Assembly: GCF_030505615.1 (NCBI RefSeq) | Contig: NZ_CP129992.1 | Span: 682,001-746,000, forward strand | Length of the DNA: 64,000 nucleotides | Source of the DNA: Salinibaculum rarum | GTDB taxonomy: Archaea > Halobacteriota > Halobacteria > Halobacteriales > Haloarculaceae | Direction of reading: 5' to 3' | Part shown: piece by piece, positions 50,246 through 58,502 of the stretch | Layout of the letters: every line of letters begins with the position of its first letter | Numbering within the stretch: the stretch's first letter is position 1 | The notes under the pieces: model-generated | What the model saw: only the letters and a program-made list of their open reading frames with translations | Database searches by the model: none | Told to the model about the DNA's origin: nothing | Translations under genes and position numbers: made by a program

Positions 50246-50836
50246 ATGGCAACGTGTGCTCACTGTGGTACCGAGGTCGACCACCCGTTTACGTGTACAC
50301 ACTGCAACTCGCAGTTCTGTGGAGACCACCGCCTCCCCGAAAAACACGACTGTCCACTGCACGTTCCCGAATCAGGACAGGGCGGAAAGTCGACAGCCCA
50401 CATCTCGGGACAGCACACGGACCGAAACAACGACGTCGAAGCGCCTGAGCCGATGGAGATGGACGACCGATCAACACCGGGAAGCACCGTCAGAGAGCCC
50501 CCGTCTGATACGTCGCCGGCAGTCGAAACAAAAGATGGTCCACAGGACCCAGCGCCACAGTCGTCGAGTTCGTCGCGGGTTCGACGGTGGAAACTCTCGT
50601 CGGAAGTGCTCGGCATTCGTCTCCGGTCCGCGACGCGAACAGCCATTCGACTGGCCGGAATAGGGCTGGTGGTACTCGCGGCGTACAATGCGTTACTCAC
50701 ACCGCTGTACGACACACCAGTTGTCGGATTCTATAGAGTCGCCGAAACGGCTGTTCTGACAGAGACATTCGCGTACGTCTACGTCGAAGACGTTGCAGCG
50801 GCTATGGTCGGTGCGGCGGTTGCGTGGTTTGTCTGA
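50246..50836 (+). CDS. AN1-type zinc-finger membrane protein
   Basis: 196 residues. The N-terminus, CAHCGTEV then FTCTHCNSQFCGDHRLPEKHDC, is an AN1-like zinc finger with six Cys and two to three His. A Ser/Glu/Pro-rich low-complexity linker (about residues 45-115) follows. The C-terminal 80 residues contain two hydrophobic spans (IRLAGIGLVVLAAYNALLTP and AAMVGAAVAWF). Haloarchaea carry several such AN1-plus-membrane proteins; eukaryotic AN1 domains are linked to ubiquitin and stress. The archaeal role is not known. Its 3' end has a TTTTTT terminator. Confidence 0.8.
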   Translation: MATCAHCGTEVDHPFTCTHCNSQFCGDHRLPEKHDCPLHVPESGQGGKSTAHISGQHTDRNNDVEAPEPMEMDDRSTPGSTVREPPSDTSPAVETKDGPQDPAPQSSSSSRVRRWKLSSEVLGIRLRSATRTAIRLAGIGLVVLAAYNALLTPLYDTPVVGFYRVAETAVLTETFAYVYVEDVAAAMVGAAVAWFV

Positions 50837-50865
50837 GCCATCTCGAGCAGCCAGCAAATCGCGTA

Positions 50866-50874
50866 CTTTTTTCA
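50866..50874 (+). terminator. T-run terminator after the AN1 gene
   Basis: TTTTTT at 50867-50872 lies about 30 bases after the AN1 stop codon and 26 before the next start. Confidence 0.45.
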
Positions 50875-50897
50875 GTGGGAGGGCAGCAGAGAGGCCC

Positions 50898-51629
50898 ATG
50901 ACACGGACGCTCGCGCTCGTCGGGGCGGCCGGCGGCGCCGGGACGACGCGGCTCGCAGTGGAGATTGGGGCAACGCTGACGCGAACGGGGCGGGACGTGG
51001 CCGTCGTCGACGCGGCCTACGAGACGCAGGGGCTCGCCGACTACGTGGAGACCATCGACGCGGACGTGACGGCACTGGTCACAGACGACGCGCAACTGGA
51101 CTCGGTCGTCCAGCCGGCCGGTCTGGAGACGCCCGGCCAACTGTCGCTGTATCCGGCGCGAGCGCCGTTCGAGCGACTCGCCCGCGCGAAGACCGCGGGG
51201 GCGGCCGAGCGACTGGAGAAACAGATTGCCGCCATCGCGCTCTCACACGACGTGGTCGTCGTGGACACGCCGCCGGTCGCGACAAACCAGGCCGTCGCGG
51301 CGGTCAACGCGGCCGACCGCATCGTCGCGGTCACGCCGGACAGCGCCCGCGGCGAGGACGCACTCGCACGGCTGTCCGGCCGACTGCAGGACGTGGGCGA
51401 ATCGCTCGACGCCGTCCTCGCGAACTTCACCGACGAGGAGGCGGTCGTCACCGACGCGGACGCGCGGGTCCCGGTCGCAGAGACGACAGCCCCCGCGCGC
51501 TGTCCGTCCTGTCTGGACACCGAGACGGCGTTCGCGCCGGCCGTCGCCGACGCCGCCGAGGCCGCTCTCGACGTGACACTCTCACTCGAGTTCGAATCAA
51601 GTGGCCGACTCGATGGACTGCTCGGCTAG
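50898..51629 (+). CDS. ParA/MinD-like protein with lysine-less P-loop
   Basis: 243 residues from ATG 50898. The ParA-type layout is clear: MTRTLALVGAAGGAGTTRLA at the start, VAVVDAAYETQG (switch I), VVVVDTPPVATNQAVAAVN (Walker B-like DTPP), and a C-terminal helical region with CPSCLD. In true ParA proteins the P-loop is KGGVGKTT; here both the signature Lys and the P-loop Lys are missing (AGGAGTT). ATP hydrolysis is therefore doubtful, and it may be a nucleotide-binding or structural paralogue. It follows the AN1 gene, with an unrelated LUD gene 69 bases on. Confidence 0.75.
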   Translation: MTRTLALVGAAGGAGTTRLAVEIGATLTRTGRDVAVVDAAYETQGLADYVETIDADVTALVTDDAQLDSVVQPAGLETPGQLSLYPARAPFERLARAKTAGAAERLEKQIAAIALSHDVVVVDTPPVATNQAVAAVNAADRIVAVTPDSARGEDALARLSGRLQDVGESLDAVLANFTDEEAVVTDADARVPVAETTAPARCPSCLDTETAFAPAVADAAEAALDVTLSLEFESSGRLDGLLG

Positions 51630-51698
51630 GGTGCCCCGCCGGACGATACCGCAAAACAGCGGTAAAGCCTTGTCTGTGGCACTATATAGCACTGAGTG

Positions 51699-52220
51699 AT
51701 GAGTACAAACGATGCGACAACCGACCGCCTGTCGAGGTTTACCGAGGCAGCCCAGCGAGTCGACGGGAAAGTGACACACACGACAGCAGACGATGTCGAA
51801 GATGTCCTCGCCGACCTGCTCGAAGAGCCCGCAGTCGGCGTCGAACTCGGCATCGACGGCATCTCGCTCTCGAATCTCCCGGTGACACTCGACCCGAACG
51901 GCGCCGAGGTAACGGGGGCAGCGACGGGCATCACCCAGGCCGCTCTCGGTATCGCCGACTACGGGTCGGTAGTCATCCGCGAGACGGCCGGTGAGGAGCC
52001 GGTGAGTCTGTTCGGCGAGACACACGTCGCCGTCGTCGCCGCCAGCGACATCGTCCCGGACATGCCGACTGCCTTCGAGGAGTTCGGCGAGTGGATGCGC
52101 ACCGACAGCGCCGACGCAGTCATCGCCACCGGACCGAGTGCGACGGCTGACATGGGTGCGCTCGTGAAAGGAGCTCATGGCCCGCGTGCCGTCCACATCG
52201 TGGTGGTGGAGGACCGATGA
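51699..52220 (+). CDS. LUD-domain protein, LutC-like
   Basis: 173 residues from ATG 51699. The LUD (LutC/YkgG) fold is visible: VGVELGIDGISLSNLPVTLD, GATGITQAALGIADYGSVVI and ETHVAVVAASDIVPDMPTAF, ending with TGPSATADMGALVKGAHGPR, the conserved block of lactate-utilisation proteins. LutC works with LutA and LutB to oxidise L-lactate to pyruvate. It overlaps the next gene by four bases (ATGA). ACTATATAGC only 10-18 bases upstream is too close to be a normal TATA box for this ATG, which is odd; a GTG at 51696 changes nothing. Confidence 0.85.
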   Translation: MSTNDATTDRLSRFTEAAQRVDGKVTHTTADDVEDVLADLLEEPAVGVELGIDGISLSNLPVTLDPNGAEVTGAATGITQAALGIADYGSVVIRETAGEEPVSLFGETHVAVVAASDIVPDMPTAFEEFGEWMRTDSADAVIATGPSATADMGALVKGAHGPRAVHIVVVEDR

Positions 52221-54430
52221 CGGCCAGCGAATCCCCACCGCGGAGTGAGAAAGCCGCCCGTATCCGCCACCTGCTGGAAACGGAGGGCGATGCCGTCGCA
52301 GGGAACACCCGCGGGTTCAATCAGGGCCGATACGACTCCGTTGCCAAACTCGACGACTACGAGGGTCTGAAAGCCGAGGCTCGCGAAATCAAAGAAGACG
52401 CAATCGAGCGCCTGCCAGAGTTGCTCGACAAACTCGAGGAAAGCGTCGAAGAAAACGGCGGTACGGTGTACATCGCCGAGGACGAGGCCGATGCCAACCG
52501 CCACATCCGGGAGATCTGTGACAACGTCGACGCCGACCGCGTCATCAAATCGAAATCGATGACCAGCGAGGAAATCGAGGTCAACGAACATCTCCAGAAC
52601 GGCGGTATCGACGTCGTCGAGACGGACCTCGGGGAGTGGGTGCTCCAGCTGGCCGAGGAGGCACCCTCCCACATCGTCGCGCCGGCTATCCACAAGTCCT
52701 GCGAGGAGATTGCCGACCTCTTCGCCGAGCAGTTCGACCTCGACGAGCCACTGGAGAGCGCCAAAGAGCTGACGCACTTCGCCCGCGAGCGGCTGGGCGA
52801 ACAGATTCTCGAGGCCGACGTGGGAATGACCGGCGCGAACTTCCTCACGGCGGACTCGGGGACGATGGCGCTGGTCACGAGCGAGGGTAACGCCCGCAAG
52901 ACGGTCGCCGTCCCGGACACCCACATCGCCGTCGCGGGCGTCGAGAAAGTCATCCCGAGCGTCGAGGACCTCGCGCCGTTCGTCGAACTCATCGGTCGCT
53001 CGGGCACCGGACAGGACATCACCTCCTATCTCTCGCTGTTTACGCCACCGGTCGGGGCCCCGACCGTCCACGACGACGAGGAGCCACTCGGCGACAGCGA
53101 CGACCGGGAATTCCACCTCGTGCTCATCGACAACGGCCGGATGGCGATGCGCGAGGACGACCAGTTGCGCGAGACGCTGTACTGCATCCGGTGTTCTGCT
53201 TGCTCGAACTCCTGTGGGAACTTCCAGTCGGTCGGCGGCCACGCCTTCGGCGGCGAGACGTACTCCGGCGGCATCGCGACCGGTTGGGAGGCCGGCATCG
53301 AGGGCGAGGACACCGCCGCGGAGTTCAACGACCTCTGTACCGGCTGTTCGCGCTGTGTCGATGCCTGTCCGGTTGGCATCGACATCCCCTGGATAAACAC
53401 CGTCGTCCGCGACCGCATCAATCGTGGCGCCGACCCCGACCGCTTCGACTCGCTGGTCGAGGGACTGACCCCCGACGAGGAACCCGGCGGGCTCTCACTG
53501 CGCAAGCGCTTTTTCGGGAACTTTTCGACGCTTGCGAAGGTGGGGAACGCGACCGCACCGCTGTCGAACTGGGTCGCCGACACCGGCGTCGCTCGGGCCG
53601 CGATGGAGCGGGTCCTCGGTGTCGACCGGCGCCGTGACCTGCCGACGTTCGCGAGCGAAACGTTTCGGGAGTGGGCAGAGACACGCGAATCGACTGTCGA
53701 CGACCCCGAGAGACAGGTCGTCGTGTATCCCGACCTCTACACCAACCGCGTCGCGCCGGAGCGCGGGAAAGCCACCGTGCGCACGCTCGAAGCGCTCGGC
53801 GTCGAGGTGCTCGTCCCCGAGGCCCCATCGAGCGGGCGCGCGCCGCTCTCACAGGGGATGGTCGCGACGGCCGAGAAACACGCCCACGGTGTCTACGCCG
53901 CACTCGCCGAACACGTCGACGCCGGGCGCGACATCGTCGTCGTCGAACCCAGCGCGCTGGCGATGTTCGAACGCGAGTACGAGCAGTTCCTGCCCGAGCA
54001 GTCCCACAAACGGCTGGCCGACGCGAGCTACGAGGTCTTAGAGTACGTCTACGGCCGCATCGAGAACGGCGCCGACGCCAGTCGGCTCAGCGACCCGACC
54101 GACACCGGCACCGACCGCGTCGCCTACCACGGCCACTGCCAGGGTCGAACACTGGGCGTCGACACGTACACCGAGACAGTGCTCCGACAACTGGGCTACG
54201 ACGTGCGTACCTCCGACACCGAGTGCTGTGGCATGGCCGGTTCCTTCGGCTACAAGACCGACTACTACGAGCTAAGCATGGACGTCGGCGAGCCGATCCG
54301 TGAGCAGTTCACCGACGAAGACGGTCGCGACCGAACCGTACTGGCAAGCGGGACCTCCTGTCTCGACCAGCTGGATGCGCTGCTCGACAGACCGAACCAG
54401 CACCCAATCGAGTTTATCGCGCCCAGTTAG
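52217..54430 (+). CDS. Fused LutB/LutA-type iron-sulfur protein
   Basis: 737 residues. Residues about 1-320 are a LUD domain (TGANFLTADSGTMALVTSEG, RSGTGQDITSYLSLF). Residues about 325-400 carry two [4Fe-4S] sites, CIRCSACSNSCGN and CTGCSRCVDACPVG. The remainder is a CCG-type domain with TECCGMAGSFGY near the C-terminus, which binds a further cofactor. This joins what bacteria keep as LutB and LutA, together with the LutC-like protein immediately upstream. The pair probably oxidises lactate or a related 2-hydroxyacid and passes electrons to the quinone pool. No permease lies next to it. Confidence 0.85.
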   Translation: MTASESPPRSEKAARIRHLLETEGDAVAGNTRGFNQGRYDSVAKLDDYEGLKAEAREIKEDAIERLPELLDKLEESVEENGGTVYIAEDEADANRHIREICDNVDADRVIKSKSMTSEEIEVNEHLQNGGIDVVETDLGEWVLQLAEEAPSHIVAPAIHKSCEEIADLFAEQFDLDEPLESAKELTHFARERLGEQILEADVGMTGANFLTADSGTMALVTSEGNARKTVAVPDTHIAVAGVEKVIPSVEDLAPFVELIGRSGTGQDITSYLSLFTPPVGAPTVHDDEEPLGDSDDREFHLVLIDNGRMAMREDDQLRETLYCIRCSACSNSCGNFQSVGGHAFGGETYSGGIATGWEAGIEGEDTAAEFNDLCTGCSRCVDACPVGIDIPWINTVVRDRINRGADPDRFDSLVEGLTPDEEPGGLSLRKRFFGNFSTLAKVGNATAPLSNWVADTGVARAAMERVLGVDRRRDLPTFASETFREWAETRESTVDDPERQVVVYPDLYTNRVAPERGKATVRTLEALGVEVLVPEAPSSGRAPLSQGMVATAEKHAHGVYAALAEHVDAGRDIVVVEPSALAMFEREYEQFLPEQSHKRLADASYEVLEYVYGRIENGADASRLSDPTDTGTDRVAYHGHCQGRTLGVDTYTETVLRQLGYDVRTSDTECCGMAGSFGYKTDYYELSMDVGEPIREQFTDEDGRDRTVLASGTSCLDQLDALLDRPNQHPIEFIAPS

Positions 54431-54924
54431 AGCAAATCAGCCGTCTCGCTTCTCGTTTCTGCCAGCGGGTCCGTTTCCGCATCGACTGCAAGTGCGTCCT
54501 CGATGGCTGCCCGTGCCTCCGGGAGCGGGTCGTGGGTCTCGACGTAGACGGCGAGGGCAAACTCCGTCTCGGAGACGCGGGCGAGCTGTCGGGCGTCAGT
54601 TCGGGGCAGTTCGCCGGCCAGATAGTCCTCGATGACGTCCCGTCCGGTCGGACCGACCGGACTGACGGACTCGCCCAGCAAGTGCAGCGTCTTCGCGGCG
54701 GTCATCGGCGCGACGTCGGCAGTCCGAGCAGCCACACCGATGCTGCCGCCACCGGCGTAGCGCTCGACGACAGTCGCAGCAGCCTCGCCAGAGCAGGGCA
54801 GTTCGTCCGCCACGGCGTCGAGACGCGCCGCCAGTGATTGCTCGGTTCTGTCGACGGTCGCGACGCCCCGGTCGCGCTGTTCCGTCGTCACTTCTACCCC
54901 CGCCGCGATGTCGTCTAACCCCAT
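54427..54924 (-). CDS. Haloarchaeal protein of unknown function, HTH-like centre
   Basis: 165 residues from ATG 54924 (MGLDDIAAGVEVTTEQRDR). Entirely helical by composition. A central GSIGVAARTADVAPMTAAKT looks like a helix-turn-helix and is followed by LHLLGESVSPVGPTGRD. The C-terminal third (LPEARAAIEDALAVDAE) is helical. I do not recognise the family with certainty. TTTTAAAT about 25-30 bases upstream on the minus strand is its TATA box. It shares a 183-base control region with the divergent tfb gene and its last bases overlap the LutB-type gene by four. Confidence 0.7.
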   Translation of the reverse strand: MGLDDIAAGVEVTTEQRDRGVATVDRTEQSLAARLDAVADELPCSGEAAATVVERYAGGGSIGVAARTADVAPMTAAKTLHLLGESVSPVGPTGRDVIEDYLAGELPRTDARQLARVSETEFALAVYVETHDPLPEARAAIEDALAVDAETDPLAETRSETADLL

Positions 54925-55006
54925 CGGTCGAGGCTGGTTCCGCTTCGGATTTAAAACTTCGAGATGTCCGCGCAGCGCCCTCACCGGCACCGGTCGGAGA
55001 CGTTCT

Positions 55007-55034
55007 CTACTACCGACCGGTCACCGGTAGGTAG
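55007..55034 (+). promoter_or_regulatory. Imperfect inverted repeat with ACCGGT in the tfb control region
   Basis: CTACTACCG at 55007-55015 pairs with CGGTAGGTAG at 55025-55034, a 9-bp stem with one bulge. The 9-base loop contains the palindrome ACCGGT, and two further copies of that hexamer motif lie close by (around 54989 and 55023). It sits about 40 bases upstream of the tfb TATA box and between the two divergent genes, so it may be an activator or operator site for either. Confidence 0.45.
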
Positions 55035-55074
55035 TTCGCAGCCGACACCCCCAAATTCCGGCCGAACGGCTCCG

Positions 55075-55083
55075 TTTTAAAAG
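55075..55083 (+). promoter_or_regulatory. TATA box of tfb
   Basis: TTTTAAAAG lies 25-33 bases before the tfb ATG at 55108, giving a leaderless or very short-leader transcript. Confidence 0.6.
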
Positions 55084-55107
55084 TGCAAGCCGGGCCAAGG
55101 TTCGCAT

Positions 55108-55974
55108 ATGACGACAGCGACGACAGTACAGCGCTGTCCGGAGTGTAGTGGACGACTGCAGGCCGACGACTGCGAGACGGTCTGTACGGAGTGTGGGCTG
55201 GTGGTCGAGGAACACAACATCGACCCGGGACCCGAGTGGCGCTCTTTCGCCGAGGACGAGACCAATCCCGAGCGGACCGGCGCACCGCTGACGCGCTCTC
55301 GCCACGACAGAGGCCTCTCGACCGAAATCGGACGGTCGACGCGCCTGAAGGGACGGAAGCGCCGCCAGATGGCGCGACTTCGCCGCCAGCACAAGCGCAC
55401 ACAGATTGCCTCGAAGGCCGAGCGAAATCGCGTCTACGCCTTCACGGAAATCGACCACGTCGTGAACGCGCTGGACCTGCCCGAGAGCATCCAGGAGCGA
55501 GCCTGTGTCCTCTTCGAATCGGCACAGGAGGAGGGACTGTTACAGGGACGCTCTATCGAGGGGTTCGCCGCGGCGGCGGTGTACGCGACCTGCCGGACGG
55601 CTTCTGTCTCCCGTACCCTCCCCGAGGTCGTCGACGCCGCGCGGGCGAGCCGGGACGAACTCGACGTGGCCTACGACGCGATGAACTGCGAACTGGGACT
55701 GCCGACTGGCCCGATTCACCCCAAAGAGTATCTAGCCCGCTTCGCCAGCAGACTCGACCTGCCGACGAGCGTCGAGCGCCGGGCCCGCGAGTTCGCCGAG
55801 CGCGCCCGTGAGGAGGGTATCGACAACGGCCGCAACCCCGGTGGCGTCGCGGCGGCGTGTCTCTACACGGCCGCACAAGAAGGGGAGCGAAAGCTCACCC
55901 AGAAGGAGGCCGCATCGGTCGCAGACGTGACGCCGGTGACGCTCCGGTCGACGTACTACGACCTGGTCGAGTGA
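55108..55974 (+). CDS. tfb: Transcription initiation factor TFB
   Basis: 288 residues. The N-terminus has a zinc ribbon (CPECSG, then CTECGLVVEE) and the B-reader/linker (DPGPEWRSFAEDETN, RTGAPLTRSRHDRGLS). Two cyclin-fold repeats follow from about residue 105, starting AFTEIDHVVNALDLPES and LARFASRLDLPTSVERR. TFB bridges TBP at the TATA box and RNA polymerase. Haloarchaea encode many TFB paralogues with different promoter choice; this one is somewhat shorter than a typical 310-330-residue TFB. Its 3' end overlaps the converging MinD-like gene by 19 bases. Confidence 0.93.
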   Translation: MTTATTVQRCPECSGRLQADDCETVCTECGLVVEEHNIDPGPEWRSFAEDETNPERTGAPLTRSRHDRGLSTEIGRSTRLKGRKRRQMARLRRQHKRTQIASKAERNRVYAFTEIDHVVNALDLPESIQERACVLFESAQEEGLLQGRSIEGFAAAAVYATCRTASVSRTLPEVVDAARASRDELDVAYDAMNCELGLPTGPIHPKEYLARFASRLDLPTSVERRAREFAERAREEGIDNGRNPGGVAAACLYTAAQEGERKLTQKEAASVADVTPVTLRSTYYDLVE

Positions 55975-56615
55975 ACGGCGTCGGCCAGTTTCTCGAACTG
56001 GGCCGCCGCGGGACAGTCCGGCTGGACTGTCCGGACCGGATGGCCAGCCCGCTGTGCGCGGGCGAGCGTGTCCGATTCGGACACGGTGAGGACCGGCGCA
56101 CCGAGTGCGTCGGCGATATCGTCCGTGTCCGTCCGGGCGGTCCGGTTCAACACGACGCGGACGAGCGGCGTCTCGACGGTGCGAGCGAGTTCTCGCACGC
56201 GCATCGCGTCGGCGAGTGCCGGCTCGGTCGGTCGCGCAACGAGCACGCAGGCGTCGGCGGCGAGCAACGGGACGCCGGCATCACTGCGGAGCCCGGCGGG
56301 ACAGTCCACGACGACACACCCGTAGCTGGTCACAATCCGGGAGAGGACGTCCTCGAGTGCAGCCGGGTCGGTCGCACGAGCGCCGGCGAGCGAGCGCCCG
56401 CAGGGGAGCAACGAGACCGGCCCGCCGTCGTGGACGGCCTCCAGCGGGTCCGCGCGACCGGCGAGGACATCGTGGAGGTCGGGGCCCCGACCAGCCGGCA
56501 GGTCTGCCATCGACAGGTCCGCGTCGACGGCGACGGCGTCGAGTTCCGCGGCGAGGTTCAGCGTGACAGTCGACTTGCCGACGCCACCTTTGCCGGCAGT
56601 GACTGCCACAATCAT
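55956..56615 (-). CDS. MinD/ParA-family ATPase
   Basis: 219 residues from ATG 56615. MIVAVTAGKGGVGKSTVTLN is an intact deviant Walker A with both Lys residues. VAVDADLSMADLP is switch I, and VVVDCPAGLRSDAGVPLLAA the Walker B region. There is no clear C-terminal amphipathic membrane-targeting helix, so it may belong to the cytosolic MinD-like or Mrp-like group. It is clearly active-looking, unlike the ParA relative at 50898. It overlaps its upstream neighbour by four bases and is last in a run of minus-strand genes starting at MCM. Confidence 0.88.
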   Translation of the reverse strand: MIVAVTAGKGGVGKSTVTLNLAAELDAVAVDADLSMADLPAGRGPDLHDVLAGRADPLEAVHDGGPVSLLPCGRSLAGARATDPAALEDVLSRIVTSYGCVVVDCPAGLRSDAGVPLLAADACVLVARPTEPALADAMRVRELARTVETPLVRVVLNRTARTDTDDIADALGAPVLTVSESDTLARAQRAGHPVRTVQPDCPAAAQFEKLADAVHSTRS

Positions 56616-57265
56616 GCCAGGCGGGCGAGTGTCTCGACTGGAAGGTCGACCGCCTCCGCGCGGTCGGCAAGGGTCGCACACCGCTCGGCGACGGCAGTCA
56701 GGGCCGCCCGGTCGGCCGCGAGCCGGTCCGGGAGTGTGCGCACCTCCTCAGGCCCTCCCACGGCATCGATGGCCTCGATTGCTTCGTCGACCGACGTCGC
56801 ACCGGCGAGACGGTCGGCGTCGGCGAGTCGCTGTGTGACGCCGTCGAGCCAGTCATCGACGCCAGGCGGGACGGTATCGGTCTCCGAGTCGTCAGCGTCG
56901 GGAAGGCGTGTCCCGGTGTCCGGGCCGATAGCGTCCTGTGGCGGGGAAGCGTCGCCGAGTTCCCGGACGAGACTGCGTGCAGTGGGCGTCTCCTCGTCGG
57001 TCGGCGGCCGCTGGTCGACGAGACGGGCCGGCGGGTCGGCGGGGTCGGCCGGACAGGCATACCCCAGCGCGAGGGTTCCATCGACGACGCCAGCGAATCC
57101 CTCGTCGTCCCAGCCAGCCGCAGGGACGCCCTGCTCTCTGGGTGGCCAGACCGGCCCGTCGAGGCAGTTGTCGACGCGGACGTGGGTGGGTTCGTCGCTC
57201 GAAAGCGAGAGGGTGACGAGCGTCGCCTCCCCCGCAGTCGTGGTGTCACAGGTGAGCGAGACCAT
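56612..57265 (-). CDS. Haloarchaeal protein of unknown function next to MinD-like ATPase
   Basis: 217 residues. The N-terminal 75 residues (TTAGEATLVTLSLSSDEPTH, then GPVWPPREQGVPAAGWDD) look like a beta-rich domain. A Pro/Asp/Thr-rich linker follows, then a C-terminal helical domain (DDWLDGVTQRLADADRLAGA, TAVAERCATLADRAEAVD). No catalytic motif is visible. Its end overlaps the MinD-like start by four bases, so the two products are likely partners. I recall this family only as a haloarchaeal DUF; identity is not verified. Confidence 0.7.
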   Translation of the reverse strand: MVSLTCDTTTAGEATLVTLSLSSDEPTHVRVDNCLDGPVWPPREQGVPAAGWDDEGFAGVVDGTLALGYACPADPADPPARLVDQRPPTDEETPTARSLVRELGDASPPQDAIGPDTGTRLPDADDSETDTVPPGVDDWLDGVTQRLADADRLAGATSVDEAIEAIDAVGGPEEVRTLPDRLAADRAALTAVAERCATLADRAEAVDLPVETLARLA

Positions 57266-57294
57266 GGGCGGTCTGGCTCGGATTCGGATTTAAA

Positions 57295-58137
57295 TTATCG
57301 TGCGGAGACGCGGATGACCGGGGTGGCGAGCCAGGCACTCGCCGCCCGCGCGCTCGGAAACCGGTCACACGCAAGCACGACCGGCGCGTCGAAGGCCGCA
57401 ATCCGCGCGACGGCCAGTGCCGCCGTCACGGCGTCCACGTCGAAGGGGTCTGTCACCCGCGCCGGGCCACCCGGAACGCCTTCGACAGCGCAGGCGTACG
57501 CGTCACGGACGCGGTCGACGAGCGCCGCGCGTGCCTGTCGCCGGAGGTTCGCGAGGTCGTCTTCGAGCGCCAGGCGCTGTTCGAGGCGGTCGCGGACGGC
57601 CCGTGCCTCGCGGCGACGGCGCGTGAGATTCTGCCTGGCTGTCACAGCGGTCGTCTCGGCTTCCGAGAGCTCCCGGGCGGCGTCACGGAACCGCTCGGCT
57701 ACACCGTCGGTCTCGTCGTCCCGGTCCCTCCGTGCAATCAGTTCACCGCGTGTCTGTGCGACCTCCTCCCGGAGTCGCTCGGTTTCCGTGCTCGCCGCGG
57801 CCACGGCTTGTCGCTGGTCTGCCGTCTCGACGTCCTCGATAGTCAGGTCTGCCAGCCGCTCGGCACGCGCCCGAATCTCGTCGTCGAACGGGGTCGAGAG
57901 GCCACGGGCGCGGGCGGCCTCAGCCAGCGCTGTCCGGGGACGAAGCCCCATCTCCGGGTGGACAGCACCGACCCGCTCGTGGACCGCGTGTGGGCGCCGG
58001 GCGCGAACTCGAACCGTCGTCTGCCCGTCGCTCGCGATGCCCTCGCGGACAGCACGGGCGACGGTTTCTGGGTCGGCCGACGCACACAGCGTCACCGTCC
58101 GGCCACAGGAGACCGCCCCGTCGACCTCGCAAATCAC
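57295..58137 (-). CDS. Haloarchaeal coiled-coil protein of unknown function
   Basis: 280 residues. The N-terminal 80 residues are a mixed alpha/beta domain (VSCGRTVTLCASADPETVA). A long coiled coil spans about residues 105-215, with repeated Arg/Glu heptads (TETERLREEVAQTRGELIAR, QNLTRRRREARAVRDRLEQR). The C-terminal part has ALAVARIAAFDAPVVLACDR and ends IRVSAR. The protein could be a structural or SMC-like accessory factor. It overlaps the next upstream gene by four bases and lies 29 bases upstream of the 57265 gene. Confidence 0.7.
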   Translation of the reverse strand: MICEVDGAVSCGRTVTLCASADPETVARAVREGIASDGQTTVRVRARRPHAVHERVGAVHPEMGLRPRTALAEAARARGLSTPFDDEIRARAERLADLTIEDVETADQRQAVAAASTETERLREEVAQTRGELIARRDRDDETDGVAERFRDAARELSEAETTAVTARQNLTRRRREARAVRDRLEQRLALEDDLANLRRQARAALVDRVRDAYACAVEGVPGGPARVTDPFDVDAVTAALAVARIAAFDAPVVLACDRFPSARAASAWLATPVIRVSAR

Positions 58138-58472
58138 AGCTCCCGTCCCCGCATCCCGTCGGGGTCGGGGAGGTCACGACCGGCGGCAAAGCGCTCGTAC
58201 GGTGTCGCCGGTTTCTCGCGTGCCTCGTAGGCCGTCGCGGCCTCGCGAACCCCTGCAGAGACGCGTTCGAACTCATTGAACGGTTCGGTCCACTCCACCT
58301 GAACTGCGGTCCCGTGTTTCTCCCGGAGACGAAGCGCCTGGAACGCGCCAAACTCCGTCGCCTCGAGCAGCGCCGCCCGGCCGAAGTGACGGACGACACA
58401 GTCCTCGTGAGCGCGGGCGACGTTGCGAAGCGTCTGACGCGCCGCTTGCGAGTAGGTGATGACCAGCAGCAC
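58134..58472 (-). CDS. Small haloarchaeal protein of unknown function
   Basis: 112 residues. It begins MLLVITYSQAARQTLRNVAR, then HEDCVVRHFGRAALLEATEF and RLREKHGTAVQVEW, and ends with an Arg/Gly-rich tail DPDGMRGREL. The blend of basic and acidic residues and a Cys-Val-Val-Arg-His block is conserved-looking but matches no motif I know. Its stop overlaps the coiled-coil gene start by four bases, indicating a transcriptional and translational unit. A 30-base gap separates it from the RecA-like gene. Confidence 0.65.
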   Translation of the reverse strand: MLLVITYSQAARQTLRNVARAHEDCVVRHFGRAALLEATEFGAFQALRLREKHGTAVQVEWTEPFNEFERVSAGVREAATAYEAREKPATPYERFAAGRDLPDPDGMRGREL

Positions 58473-58502
58473 ACGCCCGTCTGCGAAGATGTCGGGCCTA
58501 AA

